IMG/VR virus record: IMGVR_UViG_3300013117_000272
Location: 1-21,424 of that record
Source of the DNA: a virus
Direction: 5' to 3' (one strand)
Length of the DNA: 21,424 nucleotides
Shown: positions 13,050-20,986 of the stretch, piece by piece
How positions within the stretch are numbered: the first letter of the stretch is position 1
Layout: each line of letters begins with the position of its first letter
Made by a program: the position numbers and the translations under genes
Notes under the pieces: generated by a model
Seen by the model: only the letters and a program-made list of their open reading frames with translations
What the model was told of the DNA's origin: nothing
Database searches by the model: none

Positions 13050-13331
13050 ATGTATGAATTTAAAATGGGCAGATTGTTTGTAATTGGTGGAATTAGAAAA
13101 AAAACCAGAGGTAAAAAACCAACTTGCCAAATATGTGAAAAAACAATTTTGGAAAATGAAGAAGCGCTTTCGATTAAAGCTATTGGTGAATATGAAAGAA
13201 GTCATCATTATAAATGTTTGATGAAATTATTTAATAAAATTAAGAAACAAAGAAGTCATCATTATAAATGTTTGATGAAATTATTTAATAAAATTAAGAA
13301 ACATGGCGATACCGCAACCGATAGAGATTGA
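13050..13331 (+). CDS. Small zinc-finger protein with an internal 18-residue duplication
   Basis: A 93-residue basic protein, one base after the HTH gene. Cys26 and Cys29 (CQIC) with His52/His53 and Cys56 (HHYKC) make a likely C2HC zinc site, reminiscent of short PARP-type or treble-clef fingers. A perfect 54-base tandem duplication repeats 18 residues, giving a second HHYKCLMKLFNKIKK (His70/His71, Cys74). The last ten residues are read from DNA that also starts the terminase gene in another frame, so the ancestral protein was probably shorter. The DNA is much more AT-rich than the flanking terminase genes, a sign of acquired cargo. Confidence 0.55.
   Translation: MYEFKMGRLFVIGGIRKKTRGKKPTCQICEKTILENEEALSIKAIGEYERSHHYKCLMKLFNKIKKQRSHHYKCLMKLFNKIKKHGDTATDRD
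13195..13302 (+). repeat. Perfect 54-bp tandem duplication
   Basis: Bases 13195-13248 are repeated exactly as 13249-13302, two full copies with no mismatch. The unit is 18 codons long, so the frame of the zinc-finger gene is kept. The second copy ends on the base before the terminase ATG at 13303, so the terminase ribosome-site region (weak AAGAA) is itself duplicated. Identity of the copies indicates a recent event or an assembly slip. Confidence 0.97.
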
Positions 13332-15285
13332 TCCGGCCTGGCTTTCCGGCTTCGCCTTGCAGGCTACGCCGGACAAGCCCGTTAAAATGACCGTCAAGTG
13401 GTCGCGGGGCGAAAAGAAGATGCTGCGCAAAAAGCGCGACATCCGGCCGTCGAAGTGGGTTGAAAATCACATTGTGCTGCCCCAGGATTCGCCCATGCCG
13501 GGCCGCTGGAAAAACGACACCACGCCGTACCTGGCCGGGATCATGGATGCATCGTTTTTTGATTCGGTGCAGGAAATTATCGTGTGCGCCGCGCCCCAGA
13601 CCGGCAAAACCCAGTGCGTGATCAATTGTCTGGGGTATGCTGCCGACCGCAAGCCGGGCAACGTGCTGTGGGTTGCGCCCAATGAAAAAGAGTCCGGCGA
13701 TACATGCAAGGACCGCCTGCAAACCACCATTCGGGATTCAAAACGCCTGGCATCTTACCGCACCGGGTATGAAGACGATGAGACCACGCTTAAAATCAAG
13801 CTACAACACCAGATTATCCATATGGCCTGGGCCACGTCGGCGGCGCGATTGGCGCAGCGGCCCCTGCCCTACGGCGTGGCGGATGAAGAAAACAAATATC
13901 CTTTAACTGTCGGCAAAAAAGAGGCCGGGCCGGTGGATCTGCTGCGCAAACGGATGCGCAATTTTCCGCACATGCGCAAGCTGTGGCGCCTTTCATCCCC
14001 GACCAAGGAAGATGAAGGTGTGTCCCGGGCCCTGGAAGGCTGCCCGGATCCTGACAACCCCGGCCTGATGATTGCGCCCGAGGCCGAGGTGGTGTTCGAT
14101 TTTTGGGTGCACTGCCCGGATTGCGGCGCCATGCAAAAAATGAATTTTGAGCAGATCAAGTGGCCGGACGGATCCGGGGCTGATGCACGCATCGTTGAAA
14201 CCAAAAAAACAGCGCATTACGAGTGCGAAAAATGTAACAGTGAGTGGTCGGACGCCAAGCGCAACTTTGCGGTGCGTATGGGTGAGTGGCGCGACCGCGA
14301 AAAGGGGCTTTCCCTGTTTACATATTTAAAAACCTTCCGCCCCCGGGTGATCGGGTTTCACATACCGGCCTGGCTTTCCCCTTTTGTGAGTTTGTCCGAA
14401 TGCGCGGCCGCGTTTTTAAAGGGCCTGAAAGATAAAATCAAGCTAAAAGACTTTTTAAACGGTTTTGCAGCCGGGCCCTGGAAAGAGTATGTCAAGGAGC
14501 GCCACGAAGATCGCATTTTGCTGTTGCGCGACGACCGCCCCAGGGGCCGGGTCCCGGGCGGCGGGGTTGTGGCCGGCCTGCTGGCCAGTGTGGACACCCA
14601 GGATCACGGCCTTTGGTACCGCATCCGGGCCTTTGGGTACGGCGGCACCGAGCTTTTAAAAGAATCCTGGGGCATCCGGGAAGGGTATTTGGCCATGGTG
14701 GGCAGCGACAAAAAGTCGGATTTTCGGGCCTTGGAACGGGTGCTGTGGGAAGATCAGTATCTGGATGCCGAGGGCAATCGCTACCCGGTGATGATGACCA
14801 TCCAGGATGCCCTGGGGCACCGCACGTCCGAGGTGTACGATTTTTGCCGCAAACATCGCGGAAGGATATTCCCTTCATTCGGGCGCGACACCATGGCTCA
14901 GCCGTTTACGTGGCGTAACCTGGAATATTACCCCGGCCGTCAAAAGCCGATCCCCGGCGGCCTGAAAGCCATCAACGTCAACACCAAATATTACAAAGAC
15001 GAACTTTCCCGGATACTGGAAGTGGACCCGGCCGATCCCGGGGCCTGGCACGAAAACGCCGAGTTTGCCCCGGACTGGGCCCGCCACATGACGGCCGAGT
15101 TTACCAACGAAAAGGGTTTATGGGAATGCCCGTCCGGCAAGGCCAACCATCTGTGGGACTGCGCGGTTTTATGCCTGGTGGCCCATGATATTCAGGGGAT
15201 GATGCATTGGAAGGTGCCGGAAAATCAGGAAACACCAGGGCAAAAGACAGGCCGCAAGGTCAGAAGCGTTGGTATTGGATTCTGA
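13303..15285 (+). CDS. terL: Terminase large subunit, lambda gpA family
   Basis: A 660-residue packaging ATPase-nuclease. Walker A is APQTGKTQ (97-104). A zinc-like Cys quartet CPDC...CEKC lies in the middle (about 271-310). A C-terminal nuclease half carries SVDTQDHGLWYRI and a late WDCAVLCLVAH segment with the expected acidic residues. Size and order match the lambda gpA group, which cuts concatemers at cos-type sites and pumps DNA into the procapsid through the portal encoded next. The ribosome site is poor, and the start overlaps the zinc-finger gene by 29 bases, so translation may depend on it. The gene looks complete. Confidence 0.93.
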   Translation: MAIPQPIEIDPAWLSGFALQATPDKPVKMTVKWSRGEKKMLRKKRDIRPSKWVENHIVLPQDSPMPGRWKNDTTPYLAGIMDASFFDSVQEIIVCAAPQTGKTQCVINCLGYAADRKPGNVLWVAPNEKESGDTCKDRLQTTIRDSKRLASYRTGYEDDETTLKIKLQHQIIHMAWATSAARLAQRPLPYGVADEENKYPLTVGKKEAGPVDLLRKRMRNFPHMRKLWRLSSPTKEDEGVSRALEGCPDPDNPGLMIAPEAEVVFDFWVHCPDCGAMQKMNFEQIKWPDGSGADARIVETKKTAHYECEKCNSEWSDAKRNFAVRMGEWRDREKGLSLFTYLKTFRPRVIGFHIPAWLSPFVSLSECAAAFLKGLKDKIKLKDFLNGFAAGPWKEYVKERHEDRILLLRDDRPRGRVPGGGVVAGLLASVDTQDHGLWYRIRAFGYGGTELLKESWGIREGYLAMVGSDKKSDFRALERVLWEDQYLDAEGNRYPVMMTIQDALGHRTSEVYDFCRKHRGRIFPSFGRDTMAQPFTWRNLEYYPGRQKPIPGGLKAINVNTKYYKDELSRILEVDPADPGAWHENAEFAPDWARHMTAEFTNEKGLWECPSGKANHLWDCAVLCLVAHDIQGMMHWKVPENQETPGQKTGRKVRSVGIGF

Positions 15286-15571
15286 TTTTATTTAAATAAG
15301 CCAAAAACAAGCGGCGGCGTCATTGGCCGTATATGCGACGATCTTCCAGTGCCGCAACTACTCCCATGTATAAAAAATAATCTCTATTTATTTTCGATCT
15401 ATATATACTGTAAAAAACAGCAGGTTATGAAAAAGCGAGTTCCGACAAGCCAACCGTAACCACATAAAAAATAAAATACAATAAAAACAAAGGCTTACAG
15501 TTATTATTTTTAATTATTATTCACAACGTCTTTCAAATATTTATAAGTTATATATTTAAAAAAAACCTTAA
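15286..15571 (+). other. Non-coding gap after terminase
   Basis: About 286 bases. The first 80 bases are GC-mixed; the rest is AT-rich with runs of A and T. I see no credible gene or RNA, only a tiny CTGT/ACAG stem near 15409-15421. It is long for a phage head operon. It could hold a promoter for the HTH gene that follows, the packaging (cos) site, which often lies near terminase genes, or the scar of a deleted gene. Confidence 0.3.
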
Positions 15572-15772
15572 ATGAAATCAAACAAAATATTTACCAGTAA
15601 AGACGATATTTTGAAATATATGCAAATCAGCAATCGGCTGTTTGAACATTTTTTAAAGATAGGGTTGCCGGCGGTGCAGATCAACACCCGCTGGTATGCC
15701 CATGCCGACAATCTGGATGATTGGTTTCGGAAGAATACTAAAAAGCAAGGCTCAATTACCATCCCCGAATGA
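15572..15772 (+). CDS. Small HTH protein between terminase and head genes
   Basis: A 66-residue protein: FTSKDDILKYMQISNRLFEH (helix-turn-helix), then a wing with RWYAHADNLDDWFRK. The layout resembles Nu1-type terminase small-subunit N-domains and AlpA-like regulators. That makes it an alternative terminase small-subunit candidate to the gene at 11142. Being alone and flanked by non-coding DNA on both sides, it may be regulated separately. Ribosome site weak. Confidence 0.6.
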   Translation: MKSNKIFTSKDDILKYMQISNRLFEHFLKIGLPAVQINTRWYAHADNLDDWFRKNTKKQGSITIPE

Positions 15773-15803
15773 CACCTGAAAAGCTGTGTCAAGAACTTTA
15801 ACA

Positions 15804-15847
15804 CCCTATTTCCCCCCTATTTCACCTCGATTTCACCCTGATTTCTC
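15804..15847 (+). repeat. Four imperfect 11-nt tandem repeats
   Basis: The run reads CCCTATTTCCC, CCCTATTTCAC, CTCGATTTCAC, CCTGATTTCTC, with a strict 11-base period and the core ATTTC kept in all four. It lies about 75 bases upstream of the first head gene. A period near one helical turn places identical bases on one face of DNA, as in regulator or iteron arrays. It is also pyrimidine-only apart from A and G at set positions. Confidence 0.7.
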
Positions 15848-15923
15848 CCACATGGCCCAAAATTGATAAAAACCCATGTTATAGTGTTCTAAGTTTTAAA
15901 TACCACCATACATGGGGTTTTTT

Positions 15924-16136
15924 ATGACGCAAACCTGGGCCGAAATCGTTGCCGAGCTGGAAACCGCCAAAACTGCAATTTTGACCGGCGCTCAATCCTA
16001 TTCAGGCACCGGGGGCCGATCAGCGACCAATGCCGATCTTAAAGCGGTGATGGAAGAGTTGAGAAAAGCCAAGTTAATGGCGGCCCGCGAAGCCAACGGC
16101 GGCATATTAATCAAAGGGGCAACTCCGGTGGACTGA
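15924..16136 (+). CDS. gpW-like head-tail joining protein
   Basis: A 70-residue protein in the lambda gpW position, between the large terminase and portal genes. Two helices flank a short turn: WAEIVAELETAKTAILTGAQ, then LKAVMEELRKAKLMAAREAN. gpW-type proteins plug the portal after DNA packaging and form the platform for tail binding. I start at 15924 (GGGG upstream) rather than 15912. The stop overlaps the portal ATG (TGATG). Sequence likeness is modest, so position carries much of the call. Confidence 0.6.
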   Translation: MTQTWAEIVAELETAKTAILTGAQSYSGTGGRSATNADLKAVMEELRKAKLMAAREANGGILIKGATPVD

Positions 16137-17698
16137 TGCGCGAAGTTATTCATAAAAACAAAATTGACATCAAGCCCAACATCATTGACCGGGCGGTTTC
16201 CTTTTTATCACCGGTTCGCGGGGCCGTGCGCATGCGTGCCAGAATAGGCATGACCCTGATCCAGAGTTATGCCGGCGCATCCAAAAGCCGCCGCTCGCTT
16301 TCCGAGTGGAAAACCAGCAGCGGTGATGCCGACACCGACATTCTGCCGTACCTGGCCGACTTGCGGGAGCGCTCCCGGGACCTGGTGCGCGACAACCCTC
16401 TGGCTGCCGGCGCCATCAATACCAAGTTGACCAGCATTGTGGGCACCGGCCTGGTGTTACGATCCCGCATCGACCGCGATATTTTGGGATTAAATGAAGA
16501 TAATGCCGATGCCTGGGAAAAAAGGACCGAAGCCGAATGGAGATTGTGGGCCAATTCGACCGATTGCGATATTACGCGTACCTTGAATTTTGCCGGCATT
16601 CAGGACCTGGCGTTAAGATCGACCCTTGAAAACGGCGATGTTCTTATTTTGACGCCCGAAAAAGAGATAAAGGGCCGTCCCTACCGGCTACGGTTGCAAC
16701 TTGTAGAATCGGACCGCGTTTGCAATGCCGACAATATCGCCGATACCGAAACCCTGGCCGAAGGCGTACAAAAAGACATGTACGGGGCGCCGGATGAATA
16801 TCACATTCTGCAGGGCCATCCCGGGAACCTTTATTCCGAACAAAACAAATGGAAAAGAATCAAGGCATACGGTTCTAAAACCGGCCGCAAAAATGTGCTG
16901 CACCTTTACAACAAGCGCCGTGTGGGCCAAACCCGGGGCGTGCCCGACCTGGCCCCGGTGATTGAAATTTTAAAGCAGCTCGGACGGTACACCGATTCCG
17001 AAGTTGCCGCCGCTGTTGTCAGTTCTTTTTTTACGGTTTTCATCAAATCCGAATCTCAAGACGGCCTGGGCGTTATGCAGCCCCAGACCGAAACCGGCGG
17101 CAAAGCCAGCGACAAAGACTATAAACTGGCATCCGCAGCCATCCTGGACCTGAATCCCAACGAAAGCATCGAAACCGCAAATCCCGGACGCCCCAACCAA
17201 TCGTTTGATCCGTTTGTTTTGGCGGTAATGCGGCAGGTCGGCGTGGCCCTGGAGTTGCCCTTTGAACTGCTGGTCAAACATTTTACCGCCAGTTATTCGG
17301 CGGCAAGGGCCGCGCTGCTGGAGGCCTGGCGATACTTCAAGGGGCGCCGCAAATGGCTGGCAGATAATTTGTGCCGCCCGGTTTACGAATTATGGATGAC
17401 CGAGGCGGTTGCAAGCGGCCGCATCGCCGCCCCCGGGTTTTTAACGGGCGACTCTCTGATCAGACAGGCGTATCTGGGGTCGGAATGGACCGGCCAGGCC
17501 CCCGGGCAAATCGACGAAAAAAAAGAGGTCGAAGCCGCCGAGAAACGAATTGACCTGACGCTGACAACTCATTCGGAAGAAACCGCCGCTTTAACCGGCG
17601 GCGATTGGGATCAGAAGTTCCCGCAGCGGGCCAAAGAACAAAGAAAGATCATAGATGCCGGGCTGGACAGAGACAAAACAGAAACAAAGGAGGATTAA
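16136..17698 (+). CDS. Portal protein, lambda gpB family
   Basis: A 520-residue portal protein. The early region (LRERSRDLVRDNPLAAGAIN, then TKLTSIVGTGL) and the later LYNKRRVGQTRGVPDLAPVI are hallmarks of the lambda-type portal family, as is a C-terminal AARAALLEAWRYFKGRRKWL segment. Twelve copies form the ring through which terminase pumps DNA. It is coupled to the gpW-like gene by TGATG and followed by a strong AAAGGAGG. Confidence 0.93.
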   Translation: MREVIHKNKIDIKPNIIDRAVSFLSPVRGAVRMRARIGMTLIQSYAGASKSRRSLSEWKTSSGDADTDILPYLADLRERSRDLVRDNPLAAGAINTKLTSIVGTGLVLRSRIDRDILGLNEDNADAWEKRTEAEWRLWANSTDCDITRTLNFAGIQDLALRSTLENGDVLILTPEKEIKGRPYRLRLQLVESDRVCNADNIADTETLAEGVQKDMYGAPDEYHILQGHPGNLYSEQNKWKRIKAYGSKTGRKNVLHLYNKRRVGQTRGVPDLAPVIEILKQLGRYTDSEVAAAVVSSFFTVFIKSESQDGLGVMQPQTETGGKASDKDYKLASAAILDLNPNESIETANPGRPNQSFDPFVLAVMRQVGVALELPFELLVKHFTASYSAARAALLEAWRYFKGRRKWLADNLCRPVYELWMTEAVASGRIAAPGFLTGDSLIRQAYLGSEWTGQAPGQIDEKKEVEAAEKRIDLTLTTHSEETAALTGGDWDQKFPQRAKEQRKIIDAGLDRDKTETKED

Positions 17699-17701
17699 CC
17701 G

Positions 17702-17749
17702 ATGGCTTATAACACCACACAGAGACAAAAAGGGGGAAAGGGAAAATGA
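17702..17749 (+). CDS. Possible 15-aa leader peptide before protease
   Basis: An ATG eight bases after a perfect AAAGGAGG (17686-17693) opens a 15-codon frame, MAYNTTQRQKGGKGK, whose stop overlaps the protease ATG (ATGA). The best ribosome site here therefore belongs to the tiny frame, not directly to the protease, although GGGGGAAAGGGA inside it also serves the protease. It may act as a coupling leader. It may equally be an accident of spacing. Confidence 0.35.
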   Translation: MAYNTTQRQKGGKGK

Positions 17750-18888
17750 AGTGGTTTTCGATTCAGGCAAAGACGAATAACAAATCCGCCGATGTGATGA
17801 TTTATGACCGGATCGGAAAGGATTTCTGGGGGGATGGTTCGACTGTCGAGGCCAAGCGCCTGATCAATGAATTAAAGGCGTTGGGCGAGCTGGAAACCAT
17901 CAATGTTTTTATAAACTCACCGGGAGGTTCCGTGTTCGACGGCAACGCCATTTACAACTACCTGAAATCTCACAAGGCCGAAATAAATGTCAAGGTTGAC
18001 GGCATAGCCGCTTCAATCGCGTCGGTTATCGCCATGTCCGGTGATGAGATCGAAATGCCGGAAAACGCCATGATAATGATACATGATCCGGCCGGTCTGG
18101 TGGCTGGCACGGCTGAAGATATGAACAAGATGGCAGTGGCCCTCGAAAAAATTAAAACCGGCATGATCGCGGTCTATCATAACCGATCACGACTGGAGAA
18201 CGATCAAATATCGGAAATGATGACCGACGAAACCTGGCTAACAGCCGCCGAGGCGGTAAAATACGGTCTGGCGGACAAAGTTACCGAAAAAGTCAGCATT
18301 CAGGCCGGCCTTAAGGGCCTGGAGCAATATAAGAATGCTCCCAAAAATTTAATCGCCGGGATTTCCGGCCAGAAAAATGTAAAGGAGGATTTTAAAATGG
18401 TAGATAACAAACCAAAAGCGCCGGAAATCACGCTTGAACTTATCAAGGCCGAATATCCGGATATCGTAACGGACCTGACATCCGAGGGCAAACAGGCGGG
18501 CTTGCGGGAAGGGGCCGCCAATGAACTGGCCAGAATCAAAGCGGTTTCCGAACAGCTCATCCCCGGCCACGAAGATCTGATCACGGCCCTGATGTGGGAC
18601 GGCAAAACCACCGGCGAACAAGCCGCCGTTCAGGTTTTGGGTGCTGAAAAGGTTTTAAGGACCACTGCTTTGGCTAATCATCGATCTGACGCCCCGGATT
18701 CCGTGCATCATACGGCAATCGACGCACCGGCAGCGGTTGATGACAACCTGTCGGTTGAAGAGAAGTGCAAAAAGGCGTGGGCCGAAAGCGCAGAAATAAG
18801 AGCGGAGTTTATGGATGATTTTGAAACATATGTCGCCGCCGAAAAAGCAATTGCCGCGGGCCTGGTGAAAACCATTTCCAAAAAATAA
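17746..18888 (+). CDS. Prohead protease, ClpP-like, with C-terminal scaffold region
   Basis: A 380-residue protein. Residues 15-185 are a ClpP/S49-type serine protease: NSPGG oxyanion loop (57-61), nucleophile Ser90 in GIAASIAS, His113 in MIHDP, and an acidic pair near 161-162 before WLTAAEAVKYGL. It cleaves scaffold and capsid precursors during procapsid maturation. Residues about 200-380 are charged and helical, fitting a scaffold. An in-frame ATG at residue 218 has its own perfect ribosome site. This matches the lambda C/Nu3 plan of a protease-scaffold fusion with a nested scaffold gene. Confidence 0.9.
   Translation: MKWFSIQAKTNNKSADVMIYDRIGKDFWGDGSTVEAKRLINELKALGELETINVFINSPGGSVFDGNAIYNYLKSHKAEINVKVDGIAASIASVIAMSGDEIEMPENAMIMIHDPAGLVAGTAEDMNKMAVALEKIKTGMIAVYHNRSRLENDQISEMMTDETWLTAAEAVKYGLADKVTEKVSIQAGLKGLEQYKNAPKNLIAGISGQKNVKEDFKMVDNKPKAPEITLELIKAEYPDIVTDLTSEGKQAGLREGAANELARIKAVSEQLIPGHEDLITALMWDGKTTGEQAAVQVLGAEKVLRTTALANHRSDAPDSVHHTAIDAPAAVDDNLSVEEKCKKAWAESAEIRAEFMDDFETYVAAEKAIAAGLVKTISKK
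18397..18888 (+). CDS. Nested in-frame scaffold protein (lambda Nu3-like)
   Basis: An ATG in the same frame as the protease gene is preceded by AAAGGAGG (18381-18388) with eight bases between. The product is the 163-residue C-terminal part of the protease: acidic, helical and without cysteine, apart from one near the C-terminal third. In lambda, Nu3 is made in this way from inside gene C and forms the assembly core. The strong internal ribosome site is the evidence; independent expression is inferred. Confidence 0.7.
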   Translation: MVDNKPKAPEITLELIKAEYPDIVTDLTSEGKQAGLREGAANELARIKAVSEQLIPGHEDLITALMWDGKTTGEQAAVQVLGAEKVLRTTALANHRSDAPDSVHHTAIDAPAAVDDNLSVEEKCKKAWAESAEIRAEFMDDFETYVAAEKAIAAGLVKTISKK

Positions 18889-18929
18889 CAACAATTAACC
18901 AATAACCAAAAATATAAAGGGGATTAATT

Positions 18930-19697
18930 ATGACTACTTTAGCCGCCGATACTCCCAGAGACATAGAAGTGGGGGATCGCAACGAATTTCCTGTTATTGC
19001 CGCCGATATTGTTTATGAAGGGGCGGCTGTCGGATTGGTGGATGGTACGGGCCATGCACAACCGTTGACGTCTGCAGACAGATTTGCGGGATTTGCAGAA
19101 AAACAGGCGGACAATTCCGCTGGGGCCGCCACGGCAATCAACGTGCGGGTGATTGAATCCGGGAAGGTTAAACTTTCGGTTACAGGTGCTGTGATTACCG
19201 ATGTTGGGCAACCTGTTTATGCACAGGATGATAATGCGTTTTCATTCCTGAAGGCGTCCGGTGTGTTCATTGGCTTTATCCACCGTTATGTTTCCGCCGG
19301 TGTTGCCATTGTGCGGTTTGATGCAACTGCCTTCCGTGATCCGCATGAAGGCTTAACGGCTGAAACATTAACGGATAACAAAACCCTTGATGAACAAGAT
19401 TCAGGGAAATTGTTTCAGATCGGAACGGATGCCAAGGTGATCACCCTTCCCGCCGTGGCGGGAATGGCCTTCAGGATTGTCAATTCCGGGGCCTTTGGTG
19501 TTGCGATTGTTGACATTGCACCAAATGCAAGTGATGGCCTTGCATCCCCGGATCGGGCTTCAACGGACAATCATGGCATTGTCAACACCAAGGCCACGGC
19601 TTGCCGGGGTGACTATGTTGACATTGAATACGGTGATGCCGACGGGTGGATTGTCACCAAGATGGTTGGAACGTGGGCTAATAAAGACAACTCATAA
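18930..19697 (+). CDS. Head decoration / capsid cement-like protein
   Basis: A 255-residue beta-rich protein behind AAAGGGGA. The N-terminal 130 residues (PRDIEVGDRNEFPVIAADIV, YEGAAVGLVDG, FAGFAEKQADN, VRVIESGKVKLSV) follow the DUF2190/gpD-like pattern of proteins that bolt the expanded capsid. Residues about 140-255 are a second beta-rich domain (TLTDNKTLDEQDSGKLFQI, VITLPA) resembling surface or fibre-type modules, which may project from the head. Position between protease and capsid genes supports the call. Confidence 0.75.
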   Translation: MTTLAADTPRDIEVGDRNEFPVIAADIVYEGAAVGLVDGTGHAQPLTSADRFAGFAEKQADNSAGAATAINVRVIESGKVKLSVTGAVITDVGQPVYAQDDNAFSFLKASGVFIGFIHRYVSAGVAIVRFDATAFRDPHEGLTAETLTDNKTLDEQDSGKLFQIGTDAKVITLPAVAGMAFRIVNSGAFGVAIVDIAPNASDGLASPDRASTDNHGIVNTKATACRGDYVDIEYGDADGWIVTKMVGTWANKDNS

Positions 19698-19726
19698 CCG
19701 ATTTTATAAAATAGGGGGATTTTAAA

Positions 19727-20683
19727 ATGGGAGTCAAACTTTTAACAGAAAGGCAGATTATCGGCACTTTCTATAAGGCGTTAGAACAGGATGTCGGTTC
19801 CGCCTGGGTTTCGAAGGTGTCAAACCTTTTCAATTCCGATCAGGCGTCCGAGCAATACGCCTGGTTGGGTATGAGCCCGGCTTTGCGTGAATGGGTCGGT
19901 GGCCGAAATGCCAAGGGTTTCAGGGAAAACAACCTGACTATCACCAATAAGCATTACGAGGCCACCCTGGAGGTTCTGGTTCGAGATTTGCGCCGGGACA
20001 AATCCGGGCAGGTGTTGATTCGAATTGCGGAAATGGCCAGAAGGGCCAACGCCCATTGGGCGTCCCTGCTTACCACCCTGATCCTGAATGCCGCCTCCAC
20101 GACTTGTTACGATGGTCAGTATTTCTTTGATACGGATCATTCAGAGGGTGATTCCGGGACCCAGGACAATGACATTACGGTTGATATTTCCGCCATGCCC
20201 GTTGCAACGGCAGGAAGTGTGACCGTTCCGGCAGTTGCGGAAATGCAATGGGCAATCGTTCACGGCATCAATGCGATTTGCGGTTTCAAGGATGATAAAG
20301 GCGAGCCCATGAACGAAAACGCAAGTGAGTTCTTGGTAATGGTTCCCCTGACCTTGGGAATGGCGGCACAACAGGCCGTTGCAACACCGTTTGCCGGGGC
20401 GCCTACCGAACTGGCATTGAAGTCGGTTCCGCCGGGTTTTTCAATTTCGGTGGTGCCAAATGCCAGAATCGGCACCGACTGGACCGATGAATTTGTCGTG
20501 TTTCGAACGGATTCGGCTATCAAAGCTTTCATCCGCCAGGAAGAAACCGCGGTGCAGATGAAGGTCAAAGGCTACGGGTCGGAATACGAATTTGACAACG
20601 ATGCCCATCAGTACGGCATCGATACGTGGCGAAATGTCGGATACGGTTACTGGCAGAATGCTTGCTTTGTAACGATGGTTTAA
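19727..20683 (+). CDS. Major capsid protein, Mu gpT-like
   Basis: A 318-residue head protein behind AGGGGGAT. The start (LLTERQIIGTFYKALEQ), the WLGMSPALREWVGGR and NLTITNKHYEATLEV segments, and the FFDTDHSEG patch are typical of the Mu-like gpT group of HK97-fold capsid proteins. The closing GYGYWQNACFVTMV is also usual. A Mu-type capsid beside lambda-type portal and terminase makes the head module a mosaic. Bases 20287-20349 within it (residues about 188-207) are the donor-like segment for the rearranged copy in the zinc-ribbon gene. Confidence 0.92.
   Translation: MGVKLLTERQIIGTFYKALEQDVGSAWVSKVSNLFNSDQASEQYAWLGMSPALREWVGGRNAKGFRENNLTITNKHYEATLEVLVRDLRRDKSGQVLIRIAEMARRANAHWASLLTTLILNAASTTCYDGQYFFDTDHSEGDSGTQDNDITVDISAMPVATAGSVTVPAVAEMQWAIVHGINAICGFKDDKGEPMNENASEFLVMVPLTLGMAAQQAVATPFAGAPTELALKSVPPGFSISVVPNARIGTDWTDEFVVFRTDSAIKAFIRQEETAVQMKVKGYGSEYEFDNDAHQYGIDTWRNVGYGYWQNACFVTMV
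20287..20349 (+). repeat. Capsid segment matching the zinc-ribbon insert
   Basis: Bases 20287-20317 match 7664-7694 directly, and 20321-20349 match 7694-7722 as reverse complement; only 20318-20320 are unmatched. The protein here (DDKGEPMNENASEFLVMVP) runs smoothly within the gpT-like sequence, so the capsid copy is probably the original and the copy at 7664 is derived. Confidence 0.95.
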
Positions 20684-20701
20684 TCCTGGAAGGGGGTTGT
20701 T

Positions 20702-20986
20702 ATGATCAAATATAAAACCACCGGGATTATTGATATAACAGCCGGGGTGTCGGTCGGATTGACCGATGCCCAGGCAAAATCCCGGAAAAGAAATTTAGAG
20801 CCCTTGGGCCAGGGTGTTTATCGGGTCCTGACTTCCCTGCAGTTTAAAGCCGGGGAAATCATTAAATTGTCCGGCGTGTCGAAACAGATGCTTGCCTGTC
20901 TGGAATGTATGGAGTTGAAAAAGTTAGACGCCCGGGCCAAGGCCAAAGCGGAAGCGGATAAGGGATCGGGTAGTGGCCCTGATTGA
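20702..20986 (+). CDS. Hypothetical head-region protein (94 aa)
   Basis: A 94-residue protein behind GGAAGGGGG, directly after the capsid gene. The first 55 residues are mixed alpha/beta; the middle (LQFKAGEIIKLSGVSKQMLA) looks like a short helix pair, and the end is a low-complexity Ala/Lys/Gly tail. Genes at this place in Mu-like phages encode small head or connector proteins (for example the Mu gp35 position), but I cannot match the sequence. It overlaps the next gene by 14 bases. Confidence 0.6.
   Translation: MIKYKTTGIIDITAGVSVGLTDAQAKSRKRNLEPLGQGVYRVLTSLQFKAGEIIKLSGVSKQMLACLECMELKKLDARAKAKAEADKGSGSGPD

Noticed and set aside
13195-13302. CRISPR array
   Set aside because: The two copies are directly joined with no spacer and lie inside a coding region.
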